DNA of 64,000 bases from Bryobacteraceae bacterium (GTDB lineage: Bacteria; Acidobacteriota; Terriglobia; Bryobacterales; Bryobacteraceae): positions 186,001 through 250,000 of the forward strand of contig JAIEMJ010000013.1 of the NCBI GenBank assembly GCA_019752335.1. The letters run 5' to 3'. The notes below the pieces were generated by a model, which did no database searches, was not told the origin of the DNA, and worked only from the letters and a program-made list of their open reading frames with translations. Within the stretch, counting starts at the first letter, position 1, and the number at the start of each line of letters is the position of its first letter. Position numbers and translations under genes: made by a program. Below are positions 9,201 to 17,578 of the stretch, one piece after another.

Positions 9201-9777
9201 GGCCGAGCGCGACGGCAACTCGATCCACCTGTTCACGCCGGGCGGACAGTCGCCGTATCATACGTTCCATTTTCCGCGCCAGACGGTGCGCGGCGAGAAC
9301 AACCTGTGCCTGTCGGACTTCATTCTGGATCCGGTGAACGGCCAGCGCGATCACGTCTGCGTGATGGCGGTGACGGCCGGGGGTGGGGTCCGCGAGCGGG
9401 CGGAGGAAGCCAAGGCAAAGGGCGAGTACATCAAGAGCGTCGGCCTGCTGGCGCTGGCGACCGAGACCGCCGAAGCCACGACCGAGTGGCTCCATCGCCG
9501 CATCCGCGAGGACTGGGGCATCGGCGACCCCGCCACCATGACCATGAAGGAGCGTTGGACGTCGCGCTACCGCGGCAAACGCTATAGCTTCGGCTACGGA
9601 GCGTGTCCGAACATGGAAGACCAACTCGGCATCTGGAAGCTGATCCAGCCGGGCGACATCGGCATTCAGTTGACCGACGGCTTCATGATGGAGCCGGAGG
9701 CGAGCGTCAGCGCCCTGGTCTTCCAGCATCCCGACGCCTGCTACTTCAACGCCGCCGGTGGCGACGAGCCGGAGTAA
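6202..9777 (+). CDS. metH: Cobalamin-dependent methionine synthase
   Basis: 1191 aa, full length against about 1200 for the family. Transfers methyl from 5-methyl-THF via cob(I)alamin to homocysteine. Domains in order: homocysteine-binding barrel (about 5-320) with the three zinc cysteines C229 (GLNCATGP) and C292/C293 (GGCCGTNP); pterin-binding barrel (about 345-600, LIIGERTNVIGS); B12 cap and Rossmann domain (about 660-890) with the cobalt-ligating DVHDIGKN near 763; AdoMet reactivation domain (about 920-1190) with RYSFGYGACP near 1135. All four modules are in one chain, so no separate activation protein is needed. No Shine-Dalgarno precedes the ATG; with the -10 box so close the message is nearly leaderless. 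Follows purU, another folate enzyme. Confidence 0.97.
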   Translation: MLTRLERRQALYDSLASRILIIDGAMGTMVQAKNPTIEDWGGNQFENCTENLLFTHPEWIVDIHRQYLDAGADIVETDSFGGHPVTLAEFGLEDKWYEVNAISARLAREACDAAKGPRFVAGSIGPTTKAITVTGGITFTDLREGYYRQSKALVEGGADILLVETCQDTRNVKAALLAINQLGRELGEKIPTMVSGTIEPMGTMLAGQTADAFYASIAHLDILSIGLNCATGPEFMTDHIRSLHELATSRISCYPNAGLPNEELKYTETPESLARQLEKFADHGWLNIVGGCCGTNPGHIRAIAQMAQGKAPRRIPPVNHRALYTGIELVEADDATRPLIIGERTNVIGSRAFKDLIAKEMWEEATDIARQQVRGGAHVIDVCLQSTDRDEIKDIPFFYEKLIRKVKAPIMIDTTDPKAVELALTYCQGKAIINSINLEDGEEKFEQLCPIANSYGAALVIGTIDEDPLQAQAFTRERKLAVAERSVAVATGKFGVKVENIIIDPLVFPCATGDENYIGGAVETIEALRLIKEKIPFVKTTLGVSNISFGLPAAAREVVNSVFVYHCTRAGLDLAIVNAEKLERFASIPMEERQMAESLLFNTPVSEIPEGHPQAALLRSAQGKDDWRTQSKEEKAAVNQFHIAAITAHFRGRKGKEKVKAADLPLDERLATYIIEGSKDGLIPDLDLKRAEPGVAPLDIINGPLMKGMSEVGRLFNNNELIVAEVLQSAEAMKAAVGHLEQFMEKADTATRGKFLLATVKGDVHDIGKNLVEIILSNNGYQVINLGIKIPPETLINAYREHQPDAIGLSGLLVKSAQQMVITGEDLKNAGIEVPLFVGGAALSERYTQSKIGPAYHSPTIYCKDAMTGLRLMNEVMEPETRESVLSKFRFTYVEAPEAAAPVEAPAVVTTRSKQVRTDVPLQPAPYLDRKQRDVPQLAEMWGYINPFMLYGKNMGFKGNFETRLAERDEKAIELYHLMEEVKEWSTGFMKVRALWQFYEAERDGNSIHLFTPGGQSPYHTFHFPRQTVRGENNLCLSDFILDPVNGQRDHVCVMAVTAGGGVRERAEEAKAKGEYIKSVGLLALATETAEATTEWLHRRIREDWGIGDPATMTMKERWTSRYRGKRYSFGYGACPNMEDQLGIWKLIQPGDIGIQLTDGFMMEPEASVSALVFQHPDACYFNAAGGDEPE

Positions 9778-9833
9778 ATTTAGGCCAAACGCAGCGAAAG
9801 CGGCGCGATTCGCGAACGAGTCCCGCCGGATAG

Positions 9834-9940
9834 CCCATCGCGTGAGCGATGGGGCACATACGCAGAATATAGCTGCTTTATTGGCGTTTTCGTAGATAAA
9901 CGCCGAAACGCGCCCCGCCGCTTACGCGGCGGGCTTTCCG
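9834..9940 (+). repeat. Dispersed two-hairpin intergenic repeat, copy A
   Basis: Begins with hairpin CCCATCGC-GTGA-GCGATGGG (9834-9853) and ends with hairpin CCCGCCGC-TTAC-GCGGCGGG (9914-9933), separated by about 60 bases including GCGTTTTCGTAG and CGAAACG. The second half matches copy B (47032-47138) closely and copy C (56120-56230, inverted). It fills the gap between the convergent genes metH and sucB. A third, unrelated 7-bp stem (9945-9961, TCGCTGC-CAA-GCAGCGA) follows. These hairpins could also end both transcripts. Confidence 0.7.
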
Positions 9941-9971
9941 GTTCTCGCTGCCAAGCAGCGACGGGCTCGCT

Positions 9972-11603
9972 TTACAGAACCTGTTCGCTCCAGCCTTCGA
10001 GAACAGCCTTGACCTTCTGGCAGAATTGGTCGGCCAGGGCGCCGTCGATCAGGCGATGGTCGAAGGTAAGCGCGAGGTACATCATGGACCGGATCGCGAT
10101 GGCGTCGTCGACGACTACGGCTTCCTTGTTGATGGCGCCGAGACCCAGGATCGCCACCTGCGGCTGATTGATGATCGGCGTAGCGAAAAGGCTGCCGAAG
10201 CTGCCGAAGTTGGTGAGCGAGAAGGTACCGCCGGCCACCTCCTGCGGCTTTAACTGCTTGGAGCGCGCGCGATTGGCGAGGTCCACCACTTGGCGCTGCA
10301 GGCCGGTAACGTTGAGTTCGTCGGCGTGGCGGATGACGGGGACGATGAGTCCGCCATCGAGCGCCACGGCGATGCCTAGATTCACTTCGCCGTGATACAC
10401 GACGTTCTTGCCTTCAATGGAGGCATTCAGCGTGGGGAAGGCGCGCAGGGCCTCGGCGGTGGCGCGCATGATGAAGGGCAGGAAGGTGAGGCCAAAGCCG
10501 TAGCGCTCCTGGAAGGCAGCCTTCGACTTATCACGCAGCTTGACGATCTTCGTCATGTCGACTTTGTGGACGGTCGTCACGTGGACCGAAGTTGCTTCCG
10601 ACATCACCATGTGGTTGGCGATGGCTTGGCGCATGATCGACATGGGCTCGACGCGATGGAGCGGGGCCTCGGCGCGCGCTACCGGGGCCATCGGAGCTGC
10701 CGGGGCTTTCGCGGCAGCCGGAGGCGCTACGGGCGCGGGACCAGCAAGCGTCCGAGCGCCTTGCTGGGCCATGTAATTTTCGACGTCCTGCTTGGTGATC
10801 CGTCCACCGGCGCCGGTGCCGGGCACTTGCGCCAGGTCAATGCTGTATTCGCGCGCCATCTTGCGGACGAGCGGCGACAGAGGACCTTGGGCGTCGGTAG
10901 CCTCCAGAGACGGTGTTGGGGCAGCGGCTGGAGCGGGAGCTGCGACCACCGGAGCGGGGGCCGCCGCCGCGGGAGCGGCTGCCGGCGCCGAGCCGGACGG
11001 AGCAATCTTCGCCACGACGGCGTTCACGCCAACCGTCGCGCCCTCTTGCACCATCACCTGCGAGAGCACACCGGCCACCGGCGAAGGCACCTCGCTGTCC
11101 ACCTTGTCCGTGGAGATTTCGAAAAGCGCCTCGTCGCGTTTGACGGTGTCGCCCGGCTTCTTCAGCCACTTCGTGAGCGTCGCTTCGGTGATGCTCTCGC
11201 CCATTTGGGGCATAATGACATCCACCGAGCCGGTCGCGGCGATGGGGGCGGCGGCAACAGGGGGCGCGGCAACGGGGGGCGCGGCAACGGGGGCGGCGGC
11301 AGGAGGAGGCGCTGGCGCAGCAGCAGCCGGGGCGGGCTTAGCCGCGGGTGCCGGGGCAGCCGTAGCGGCGCCGTCCTCAATCCGCGCGACAATCGCGTTC
11401 ACCGCCACCACTTTGCCTTCCTCCACCAGAACCGCGGAAAGGACGCCCGTAACGGGCGAAGGAATTTCGCTGTCCACTTTGTCGGTGGAAATTTCAAAGA
11501 GGGGCTCGTCGCGGTTTACCTTGTCGCCCGGCTTCTTCAACCAGCGCGTAAGGGTGGCTTCGACAATACTTTCGCCCATTTGGGGCATGACGACATCGAT
11601 CAT
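9972..11603 (-). CDS. sucB: 2-oxoacid dehydrogenase E2, dihydrolipoamide acyltransferase (SucB-like)
   Basis: 543 aa. Core acyltransferase of a 2-oxoacid dehydrogenase complex, most like 2-oxoglutarate dehydrogenase E2 but a branched-chain or pyruvate E2 is possible. Two tandem lipoyl domains (about 1-77 and 127-202), each with EISTDKVDSE; lipoyl lysines are K42 and K167. Ala/Pro-rich swinging linkers follow each. An E3-binding domain (about 245-285, PLVRKMAREY) and a CoA-acyltransferase domain ending with the catalytic DHRLIDGA follow. The ATG at 11603 is chosen over an upstream in-frame start because it starts the lipoyl fold, has AGGAG ahead, and overlaps the lipB stop as ATGA. No E1 gene lies nearby. 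Confidence 0.9.
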   Translation of the reverse strand: MIDVVMPQMGESIVEATLTRWLKKPGDKVNRDEPLFEISTDKVDSEIPSPVTGVLSAVLVEEGKVVAVNAIVARIEDGAATAAPAPAAKPAPAAAAPAPPPAAAPVAAPPVAAPPVAAAPIAATGSVDVIMPQMGESITEATLTKWLKKPGDTVKRDEALFEISTDKVDSEVPSPVAGVLSQVMVQEGATVGVNAVVAKIAPSGSAPAAAPAAAAPAPVVAAPAPAAAPTPSLEATDAQGPLSPLVRKMAREYSIDLAQVPGTGAGGRITKQDVENYMAQQGARTLAGPAPVAPPAAAKAPAAPMAPVARAEAPLHRVEPMSIMRQAIANHMVMSEATSVHVTTVHKVDMTKIVKLRDKSKAAFQERYGFGLTFLPFIMRATAEALRAFPTLNASIEGKNVVYHGEVNLGIAVALDGGLIVPVIRHADELNVTGLQRQVVDLANRARSKQLKPQEVAGGTFSLTNFGSFGSLFATPIINQPQVAILGLGAINKEAVVVDDAIAIRSMMYLALTFDHRLIDGALADQFCQKVKAVLEGWSEQVL

Positions 11604-12259
11604 GAAAAGCTCTCCTGAGGAACGAGAATCTCGAGGTGAAACTGCTGGGCAAAATGGTGCGTGAGCGCCGTAACTACTTCGGCCTTGGTGGCACGGCAGC
11701 CCTCGGCCCACAGCGACGTGACGGGCTCCGTGAGCCCGCAGGGCACGATATGGCGGAAGTAACGCAAGTCAGTATCGTAGTTCAAAGCAAAACCATGCGT
11801 GGTCACCCAGCGGCTGAGGTGGACGCCCATCGCGGCGACTTTCCGGCCGCCGATCCAGACGCCGGTCTTGCCCGGCCAACGCGTCGCGGTTAAGCCGCAA
11901 TCGGCGATGGCGTCAATCAACAGCTGCTCCAGCGCCCGCAGGTAAGCGCCGACGTCGCGCTTCCATTCTCGCAGATCGAGGATGGGGTAGCAGACGATTT
12001 GGCCGGGGCCGTGGAAGGTAACGTCACCGCCGCGGTCCACGGGGACGTAAGCGATGCCCAATTCGGCGAGTTGTTCGGGCGACGCCAACAGATGCTTCTC
12101 CTGCCCGTTGCGGCCCATGGTGACGACGGGAGGATGCTCAACGAAAAGCAGTTGATCCGGAATCTCACCCAGCTTGCGCCGCTCGGCGAGCGCGCGCTGC
12201 CGGTCCCAGGCTTCCGGGAAAGGCAGCAGGCCGAGATCGTGAAGTTCGCAGGGTCGCAT
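11600..12259 (-). CDS. lipB: Octanoyl-[ACP]:protein octanoyltransferase
   Basis: 219 aa. Moves octanoate from acyl carrier protein to lipoyl domains, the first step of protein lipoylation; cytosolic. Visible family features are FVEHPPVVTMGRNG, the RGGDVTFHGPGQIVCYPI block (about 78-95) and the C-terminal PCGLTEPVTSL with the catalytic cysteine. It sits directly between lpd (ends 1 base upstream) and sucB (ATGA overlap), so the enzyme that installs the cofactor is co-expressed with its E2 substrate and the E3 partner. Lipoyl synthase (lipA) is not in this window. Confidence 0.95.
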   Translation of the reverse strand: MRPCELHDLGLLPFPEAWDRQRALAERRKLGEIPDQLLFVEHPPVVTMGRNGQEKHLLASPEQLAELGIAYVPVDRGGDVTFHGPGQIVCYPILDLREWKRDVGAYLRALEQLLIDAIADCGLTATRWPGKTGVWIGGRKVAAMGVHLSRWVTTHGFALNYDTDLRYFRHIVPCGLTEPVTSLWAEGCRATKAEVVTALTHHFAQQFHLEILVPQESFS

Positions 12260-13657
12260 CTAGGCGTTAATGGCGAGCCCGTGGACGGCGTTGAAGGCCT
12301 CGCCGAGCGCCTCGTATTGGGTGGGATGCGCGTGGATGGTATTCATCATCGTCTCCACCGTAGCTTCGGCTTCCATGGCGGCGACAGCCTCGGCAATGAG
12401 TTCGTAGCCATGGTGGCCGATGATGTGGACGCCGAGGATCTCGCCGAACTTCTGGTCGCTGACGATCTTCACAAAACCCTCGTGGTGGCCGACAATCGAC
12501 GCCTTGCTGTTCGCCGAGAAGGGGAACTTGCCCACCTTCACCGCGAAGCCCTGCGCCTTAGCTTGCGCCTCCGTCAGGCCGACGCTGCCGATGCCGGGCG
12601 CGGTGTAGGTGGCGCCGGGGATGCGATTGCGCTTGATCGGCGTCACCGGCTTACCGGCAATGTGCGCAATGGCCACCATGCCTTCCGCCGTCGCCACGTG
12701 CGCGAGCTGCGGCGTGCCGGCGACGACGTCGCCGATGGCGTAGACGCCCGGCTCACCGGTCTGCTGATTGGGACTCACCTTAATGAAGCCACGATCCAAC
12801 TCAATGCGCGTGCCTTCGGCGCCAATGTTTTCCGTATTCGGCTTGCGGCCCACGGCGATCAGCAGCTTGTCGAACTGCATCATCTCTACCTTGCCGTTCG
12901 CCAAGGTGACTTGCAGCTTCACGCCGGAGCCCGTGCGTTCAATGTTCTCCGCCTTCGCGCCGCACTCGACGCGGATGCCGATCTTCTTGAAGCAGCGCTC
13001 CAGTTCCTTGCTCACCTCTTCGTCTTCCACGGCGACCAGCCGGGGCAGCATTTCGAGGATCGTCACTTCGGAGCCGAAGCGGCGAAAGATGGAGGCGAAT
13101 TCGCAGCCCACGGCGCCGGCGCCGATGATGCCGAGGTTCTTGGGCACGCTCTGCAGATTCAGGATTTCGATGTTGGTGAGGATGAACTCGGGGTCGGACT
13201 TCAAGCCCGGAATCATGCGCGCCTCGGAGCCCGTGGCGATCACGACTTTCTTCGTCTCGATGATCTTCTTCGAGCCGTCCGCCGCGGTGACTTCCACCTT
13301 GCCCGGCCCGGCTAGCTTGCCGTAGCCCGCCAGGACGTCCACCTTGTTCTTCTTCATCAGAAACTCGATGCCCTTGGCGTGCTTCGAGACGATCTGCCCC
13401 TTCCGCGCGACCACCTTGGGATAGTTGAGCCGCGGATTCTGGCATTCGACGCCCTCGTCTTCGCCGTGGACAAAGTAGTCCCAAACGTCGGCCGAATGCA
13501 GCAGGGCCTTGGTAGGCACGCAGCCCACATGCAGGCAGGTGCCGCCGAGTTTGGGGTCTTTTTCGACCATTGCCGTCTTCAAACCATACTGGCCGGCGCG
13601 CACAGCAGCCGAATAGCCGCCCGGACCGGAACCGATAATCACCACGTCGTAGGACAT
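12260..13657 (-). CDS. lpd: Dihydrolipoyl dehydrogenase (E3)
   Basis: 465 aa flavoprotein that reoxidises dihydrolipoyl groups with NAD+. FAD motif VVIIGSGPGGYSAAV (about 5-19), redox disulfide C41/C46 in GGTCLHVGCVPTKA, NAD-binding GIIGAGAVGCEFASI (about 177-191), second FAD site YAIGDV, and the C-terminal dyad in IHAHPTQYEALGEA. All catalytic residues present; normal length. First gene of the lpd-lipB-sucB operon. A weak -10-like TACACT lies 8 bases before the ATG, and the divergent sigma-factor gene starts 57 bases away. Confidence 0.96.
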   Translation of the reverse strand: MSYDVVIIGSGPGGYSAAVRAGQYGLKTAMVEKDPKLGGTCLHVGCVPTKALLHSADVWDYFVHGEDEGVECQNPRLNYPKVVARKGQIVSKHAKGIEFLMKKNKVDVLAGYGKLAGPGKVEVTAADGSKKIIETKKVVIATGSEARMIPGLKSDPEFILTNIEILNLQSVPKNLGIIGAGAVGCEFASIFRRFGSEVTILEMLPRLVAVEDEEVSKELERCFKKIGIRVECGAKAENIERTGSGVKLQVTLANGKVEMMQFDKLLIAVGRKPNTENIGAEGTRIELDRGFIKVSPNQQTGEPGVYAIGDVVAGTPQLAHVATAEGMVAIAHIAGKPVTPIKRNRIPGATYTAPGIGSVGLTEAQAKAQGFAVKVGKFPFSANSKASIVGHHEGFVKIVSDQKFGEILGVHIIGHHGYELIAEAVAAMEAEATVETMMNTIHAHPTQYEALGEAFNAVHGLAINA

Positions 13658-13714
13658 TCCATTTCAGTGTAACAAAGAGCCCTTTGGCGGCCAGTTGCTG
13701 TAGACTCAAAGGAA

Positions 13715-14305
13715 ATGGCTGGCCAGGATGTAACAGGGCTTTTACTCGATTGGAGTCAAGCGGGGAATCGGCAGGCGCTCGACGCGCTCACTCCGCTCGT
13801 TTACGACGAATTGCGCCGACTGGCCGGGGCCTATCTGCGGCGCGAGCGGCATGACCATACCTTGCAGAGCACGGCGCTCGTCCACGAAGCCTATCTGAAG
13901 CTGATCGACCAACGCAACGTGAAGTGGCAGAACCGCGCGCACTTCTTCGGCGTCGCCGCGCAGATGATCCGCCGCATCCTGGTGGACCATGCCCGCAGCC
14001 ACCAAGCCCAGAAGCGGGGCGCTGGTGCAGCCGCCTTGTCGCTCGACGAGGCCCTGGGTGTGCCCGGCGCGCAAAAGGATGTCAACCTCGTCGCGCTTGA
14101 CGATGCGCTCGCCGAACTCGAGAAATTCGACCCCCAACAGAGCCGCGTCATCGAGCTGCGGTACTTCGCCGGGCTTTCCATCGAGGAGACCGCCGAAGTG
14201 ATGTCGATCTCTCCCGCCACCGTGAAGCGCGAATGGAGCACCGCCCGCGCCTGGCTTTTCCGCGAGCTCAACCGCACCGGCATCGCCGCTCCGGCCGAGC
14301 CATGA
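13715..14305 (+). CDS. ECF-type RNA polymerase sigma factor
   Basis: 196 aa. Has sigma region 2 (about 15-85, with LVHEAYLKLIDQ and WQNRAHFFGVAAQMIRRILVD, the TIGR02999 'ECF sub-family' often paired with kinases in Acidobacteria and Planctomycetes) and region 4 (about 130-190, RVIELRYFAGLSIEETAEVM helix-turn-helix). A ribosome site AAAGGA precedes the ATG. No anti-sigma factor is visible; instead the gene overlaps the next one, a membrane Ser/Thr kinase, as ATGA, suggesting control by phosphorylation (inference). Confidence 0.92.
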   Translation: MAGQDVTGLLLDWSQAGNRQALDALTPLVYDELRRLAGAYLRRERHDHTLQSTALVHEAYLKLIDQRNVKWQNRAHFFGVAAQMIRRILVDHARSHQAQKRGAGAAALSLDEALGVPGAQKDVNLVALDDALAELEKFDPQQSRVIELRYFAGLSIEETAEVMSISPATVKREWSTARAWLFRELNRTGIAAPAEP

Positions 14306-16701
14306 ACGAACGTTGGCAACGCGTAAAGTCAATCCTGGCGGAGGCTCTGGAGCGCCCCTTCGCCGAGCGCGCCGCCTACTTGCACGAAGCTTGCGCCGGC
14401 GACACCGAACTTCGCCGCGAAGTGGAAAGCCTGCTGCTGGCCGACGAAGACGCCGGCGAGTTTCTGAATCAGCCAGCCATCGAACCGGCAAACGCCGTCG
14501 GCTGGCGTTTGGGTCCGTACCGGACACTCGAGTTGATCGGCCAGGGCGGCATGGGCGCGGTGTATCGCGCCGTCCGCGACGATGACGAGTTCCAGCAGGA
14601 AGTGGCCATCAAACTGATCCGGCGCGGCGTGAATTCGGACTACGTGCGGTCACGCTTCCTCTACGAACGGCAGATCCTGGCTTTTCTGAATCACCCGCAT
14701 ATCGCCCGCCTGCTGGACGGCGGCACGACGGAAGACGGACTTCCCTACTTTGTGATGGAGTTTGTAGAAGGCTCCGCGATTGACGAATACTGCATCCTGC
14801 GCCAGTTGCCGCTGCGCCCTCGGCTTGAGCTCTTTCTGAAGGCCTGCAGCGCGGTCGAATACGCGCATCGCAACCTGATCGTCCATCGCGACCTGAAGCC
14901 CTCGAATATTCTCATCACCGAGGACGGCACGCCCAAGCTGCTCGACTTCGGCATCGCCAAACTTCTGCTGCCAGACCATCCGCACCTCGCCCCCGCACAG
15001 ACCTCGCTGCTGACACGCGCTCTGACGCCGGACTACGCAAGCCCCGAGCAGATTCGCGGCGAAGCCGTCACCACGGCCACAGACGTCTATTCGCTGGGCG
15101 TGCTGCTGTATGAGTTACTCACGGGCAAGAAGGCGCATCGCTTCAACACCCACACACCCGGCGAGATTGAGCGCGTGGTGTGCGAGGTGGAGGCCGTGCG
15201 CCCGAGTTCGCTCAACCGCGAATTGGCGGGCGACCTGGACCAGATTCTGGGCAAGGCGCTCGAGAAAGATCCGGGGCAACGCTACGGGTCAGTGGAGCAG
15301 TTCGCCGCGGACATTCGCCGCTATCTCACGGGGCAACCCGTCAACGCGCGCAGCCACACCTTGCTTTACCGGGTGAGCAAATTCGTGAAGCGGCGCAAAG
15401 GCGTGGTGCTGGCGGTGGCGGCGATCATCCTGACGTTGCTGGGCGGCATCGCGACGACCACGCGCGAAGCCCGCATCGCGCAACGCCGCTTCAACGACGT
15501 CCGCAAGCTGGCCAATTCGCTCATCGGGGAGCACGACGCCTTCGCTTCCATCCCCGGCAGCACCGCGCAGCGCGGGAGGTTAGTCCAGCAGGCGCTCTCC
15601 TTCCTGGATGACCTTTACCAGGACGCCAGCGATGACCCGCAGATGCAGCGGGAACTCGCCGTCGCCTACGAAAAACTCGGCGACGTGCAGGGCCGGGCGG
15701 ACGGCCCCAACCTCGGTAAGACCGAAGCGGCCATCGACAGCTATCGCAAAAGCCTACTGCTGCGGGAGGCGCTGGCCAAGACCAATGGCGAGGACGAGGC
15801 GCTCTCCGGCCTCTATGTCCGCCTGAGTGGCGCGCTGAAAGTGGCGGGCCAGTTTACCGAGGCGATCGCTTGCGACCGGAAGGCGCTCGAGATCCGGGAG
15901 CGCCGCATGGCCAAGCAGCCGAATCGCCCCGAGACGCTGCGCGACATGGCGGAAAGCTATTCGTCGATGGCGGTCGGACTGACGCAAGTCGGCGATTGGA
16001 ACGGGACGCTGCTCTACCGTCATAAGGCACTCTCCGCCTATCTGAAGGTGATTGAGCTGGGCTCCCGCACGCCTGAGGACATGAACGGCCTGGCGCTCGC
16101 CTACATGCGTATGGGCACGATTTTGACGCGGGAGAAGCAGTACGACGAGGCGGTACAAAACCTACAGCGGGCGATGGACGTCGCTCGCCAGGGGCTGCGG
16201 GAGGCGGGACGCAATCAGCCGCTGCGCATGACAGAGACCGCCGCCCTGCGATCACTGGCGAATCTCGAACTGGAGCGCGGCCGGCCCGATGAAGCAATCC
16301 GCCACTTCCAGGCCGTAAACGCCATCTACCGGCAGATGGTGGCGGCGGACCCCGACGAATTCCGCGTCCGCTCCATGCTCGCCGCCACCCATCATCGCCT
16401 GGGCCAGGCGTTTCTGCAAAAGAAAGATAGCGAGCGAGCCCTCGAAGACTTCGAGACCGGCCTCACCATGCGCCGCCAATTGGCGGAACGCAATCCGGCC
16501 AACGCCGGCGCGCAGGGCGAAGTCGCCGAGAGCTTGGCCGCCATGGCGGAGCTCTTCGAATTGCGTGGTGAGCGCGAGCGGGCGCGCGAGTGGTACGGCA
16601 AGGCCAAGTCGACGTTAGCGCAACTGGAAGCGGCGGGTCGCGCGAACTCCGCCAGCCGGGCGATCCTGGATCACGTCAATCAGAAGCTCAACGCGCTTTG
16701 A
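14302..16701 (+). CDS. Transmembrane Ser/Thr protein kinase with TPR-like C-terminus
   Basis: 799 aa. The start at 14302 (ATGA overlap with the sigma factor) is chosen over an upstream in-frame ATG inside that gene. Kinase domain about 72-345: glycine loop IGQGGMGAVYRA, ATP lysine K104 (VAIKLI), catalytic HRDLKPSN (195-202), DFGIAK (215-220). A single membrane helix (about 367-387) separates the cytosolic kinase from a helical TPR-like region (about 440-799) with repeated elements such as LAVAYEKLGDVQG and LALAYMRMGTIL, presumably outside. Everything needed for kinase activity is present. Partner and signal are unknown; co-expression with the sigma factor is the best clue. Confidence 0.92.
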   Translation: MNERWQRVKSILAEALERPFAERAAYLHEACAGDTELRREVESLLLADEDAGEFLNQPAIEPANAVGWRLGPYRTLELIGQGGMGAVYRAVRDDDEFQQEVAIKLIRRGVNSDYVRSRFLYERQILAFLNHPHIARLLDGGTTEDGLPYFVMEFVEGSAIDEYCILRQLPLRPRLELFLKACSAVEYAHRNLIVHRDLKPSNILITEDGTPKLLDFGIAKLLLPDHPHLAPAQTSLLTRALTPDYASPEQIRGEAVTTATDVYSLGVLLYELLTGKKAHRFNTHTPGEIERVVCEVEAVRPSSLNRELAGDLDQILGKALEKDPGQRYGSVEQFAADIRRYLTGQPVNARSHTLLYRVSKFVKRRKGVVLAVAAIILTLLGGIATTTREARIAQRRFNDVRKLANSLIGEHDAFASIPGSTAQRGRLVQQALSFLDDLYQDASDDPQMQRELAVAYEKLGDVQGRADGPNLGKTEAAIDSYRKSLLLREALAKTNGEDEALSGLYVRLSGALKVAGQFTEAIACDRKALEIRERRMAKQPNRPETLRDMAESYSSMAVGLTQVGDWNGTLLYRHKALSAYLKVIELGSRTPEDMNGLALAYMRMGTILTREKQYDEAVQNLQRAMDVARQGLREAGRNQPLRMTETAALRSLANLELERGRPDEAIRHFQAVNAIYRQMVAADPDEFRVRSMLAATHHRLGQAFLQKKDSERALEDFETGLTMRRQLAERNPANAGAQGEVAESLAAMAELFELRGERERAREWYGKAKSTLAQLEAAGRANSASRAILDHVNQKLNAL

Positions 16702-17578
16702 CGAAAAGGAAATAGTCGTGAGCGGCGCGGGCCAGTTCCGCGATGACCCGCTCGCGCTGGGCCACCGGCGCGTCGGAGCCCTTCACGAAAACCGCGATCG
16801 CCACATGCCCGGCGTCGCCCGGCAAGCGGATAATGCCCACGTCATTCGTCGTGCCGCCGATGGAGCCGGTCTTGTGCATCACGATGGTGCCGGCGGGCAG
16901 GATTCCCTTCAGGCGATTGTCGCCCGTATCGCAACGGCGCAGGACATCGAGCAGCAGTCCGGTATTGGCGCCGGAGAGCGTCTTGCCCAGCGCGAGCCGG
17001 TGCAACAGCAGAGCCATGCCATCCGGCGTCGACGAGTCGCGGTTGTCTTTGTTGAAAGCTACCTTGTCGGCGCGCCAATTCTCAATCATGGTCTTGGTAG
17101 GGCCGCTCATAATAATGCCCTTGATGTCGAGGGCTTTCAGGCGGTCATTCACGGCGTCGGGGCCGCCCACCTCGCGCAGTAAGATGTCGGTGGCGGAGTT
17201 ATCTGAGATGCGCAACATCAATTCGAGTAAGTTGCGCATGGCCAGCGCGACGCCCGGCGTCTCGGCGCCCGGCGGATTGAAGAGGGGCGTGAGAGTGCCG
17301 GATCCGGGATGGTAGTCCGTCGGCTGCAAGGTAATCATGCGGTCGAGTTTTTCTTTGCCCTCATCCACGCGCGCGAGTAAGTGAATCGCGATGGGCACTT
17401 TGAATGCGCTCGCCATCGGGAAATACTCCTGGCCATTGAACGAAGCTCGACGGCCCGTTTCGACATGCACCGCGGTGGCGCCAATGGTGCCGGAAGGCAG
17501 CCGCGCCAGCCTCTCGAACTCAGTGGAGAGAGGGTCCAGGGATTGGGCGGCCAGAGTGAGAATCAGGAGAGTTGTCAT
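16688..17578 (-). CDS. Class A beta-lactamase-like serine hydrolase
   Basis: 296 aa. Start at 17578 (ATGA overlap with the upstream hydrolase gene) begins a short signal peptide, MTTLLILTLAAQS; a longer in-frame form lacks support. Class A motifs: SxxK as S57-AF-K60, SDN at 125-127, KTG at 236-238. The omega loop is odd: between SDN and RDSSTP (the equivalent of RDTTMP) there are about 7 more residues than in TEM and no ExxLN; the only well-placed acid is E166 (precursor numbering) in TMIENW. It may be a divergent beta-lactamase or another serine hydrolase/peptidase. Ends 14 bases inside the convergent kinase gene. Confidence 0.8.
   Translation of the reverse strand: MTTLLILTLAAQSLDPLSTEFERLARLPSGTIGATAVHVETGRRASFNGQEYFPMASAFKVPIAIHLLARVDEGKEKLDRMITLQPTDYHPGSGTLTPLFNPPGAETPGVALAMRNLLELMLRISDNSATDILLREVGGPDAVNDRLKALDIKGIIMSGPTKTMIENWRADKVAFNKDNRDSSTPDGMALLLHRLALGKTLSGANTGLLLDVLRRCDTGDNRLKGILPAGTIVMHKTGSIGGTTNDVGIIRLPGDAGHVAIAVFVKGSDAPVAQRERVIAELARAAHDYFLFVKAR

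Noticed and set aside
10392-11618. Long open frame (408 codons) opposite sucB
   Set aside because: It is the antisense of the Ala/Pro-rich lipoyl-domain gene; GC-rich third positions create it. The sense strand carries complete E2 motifs.
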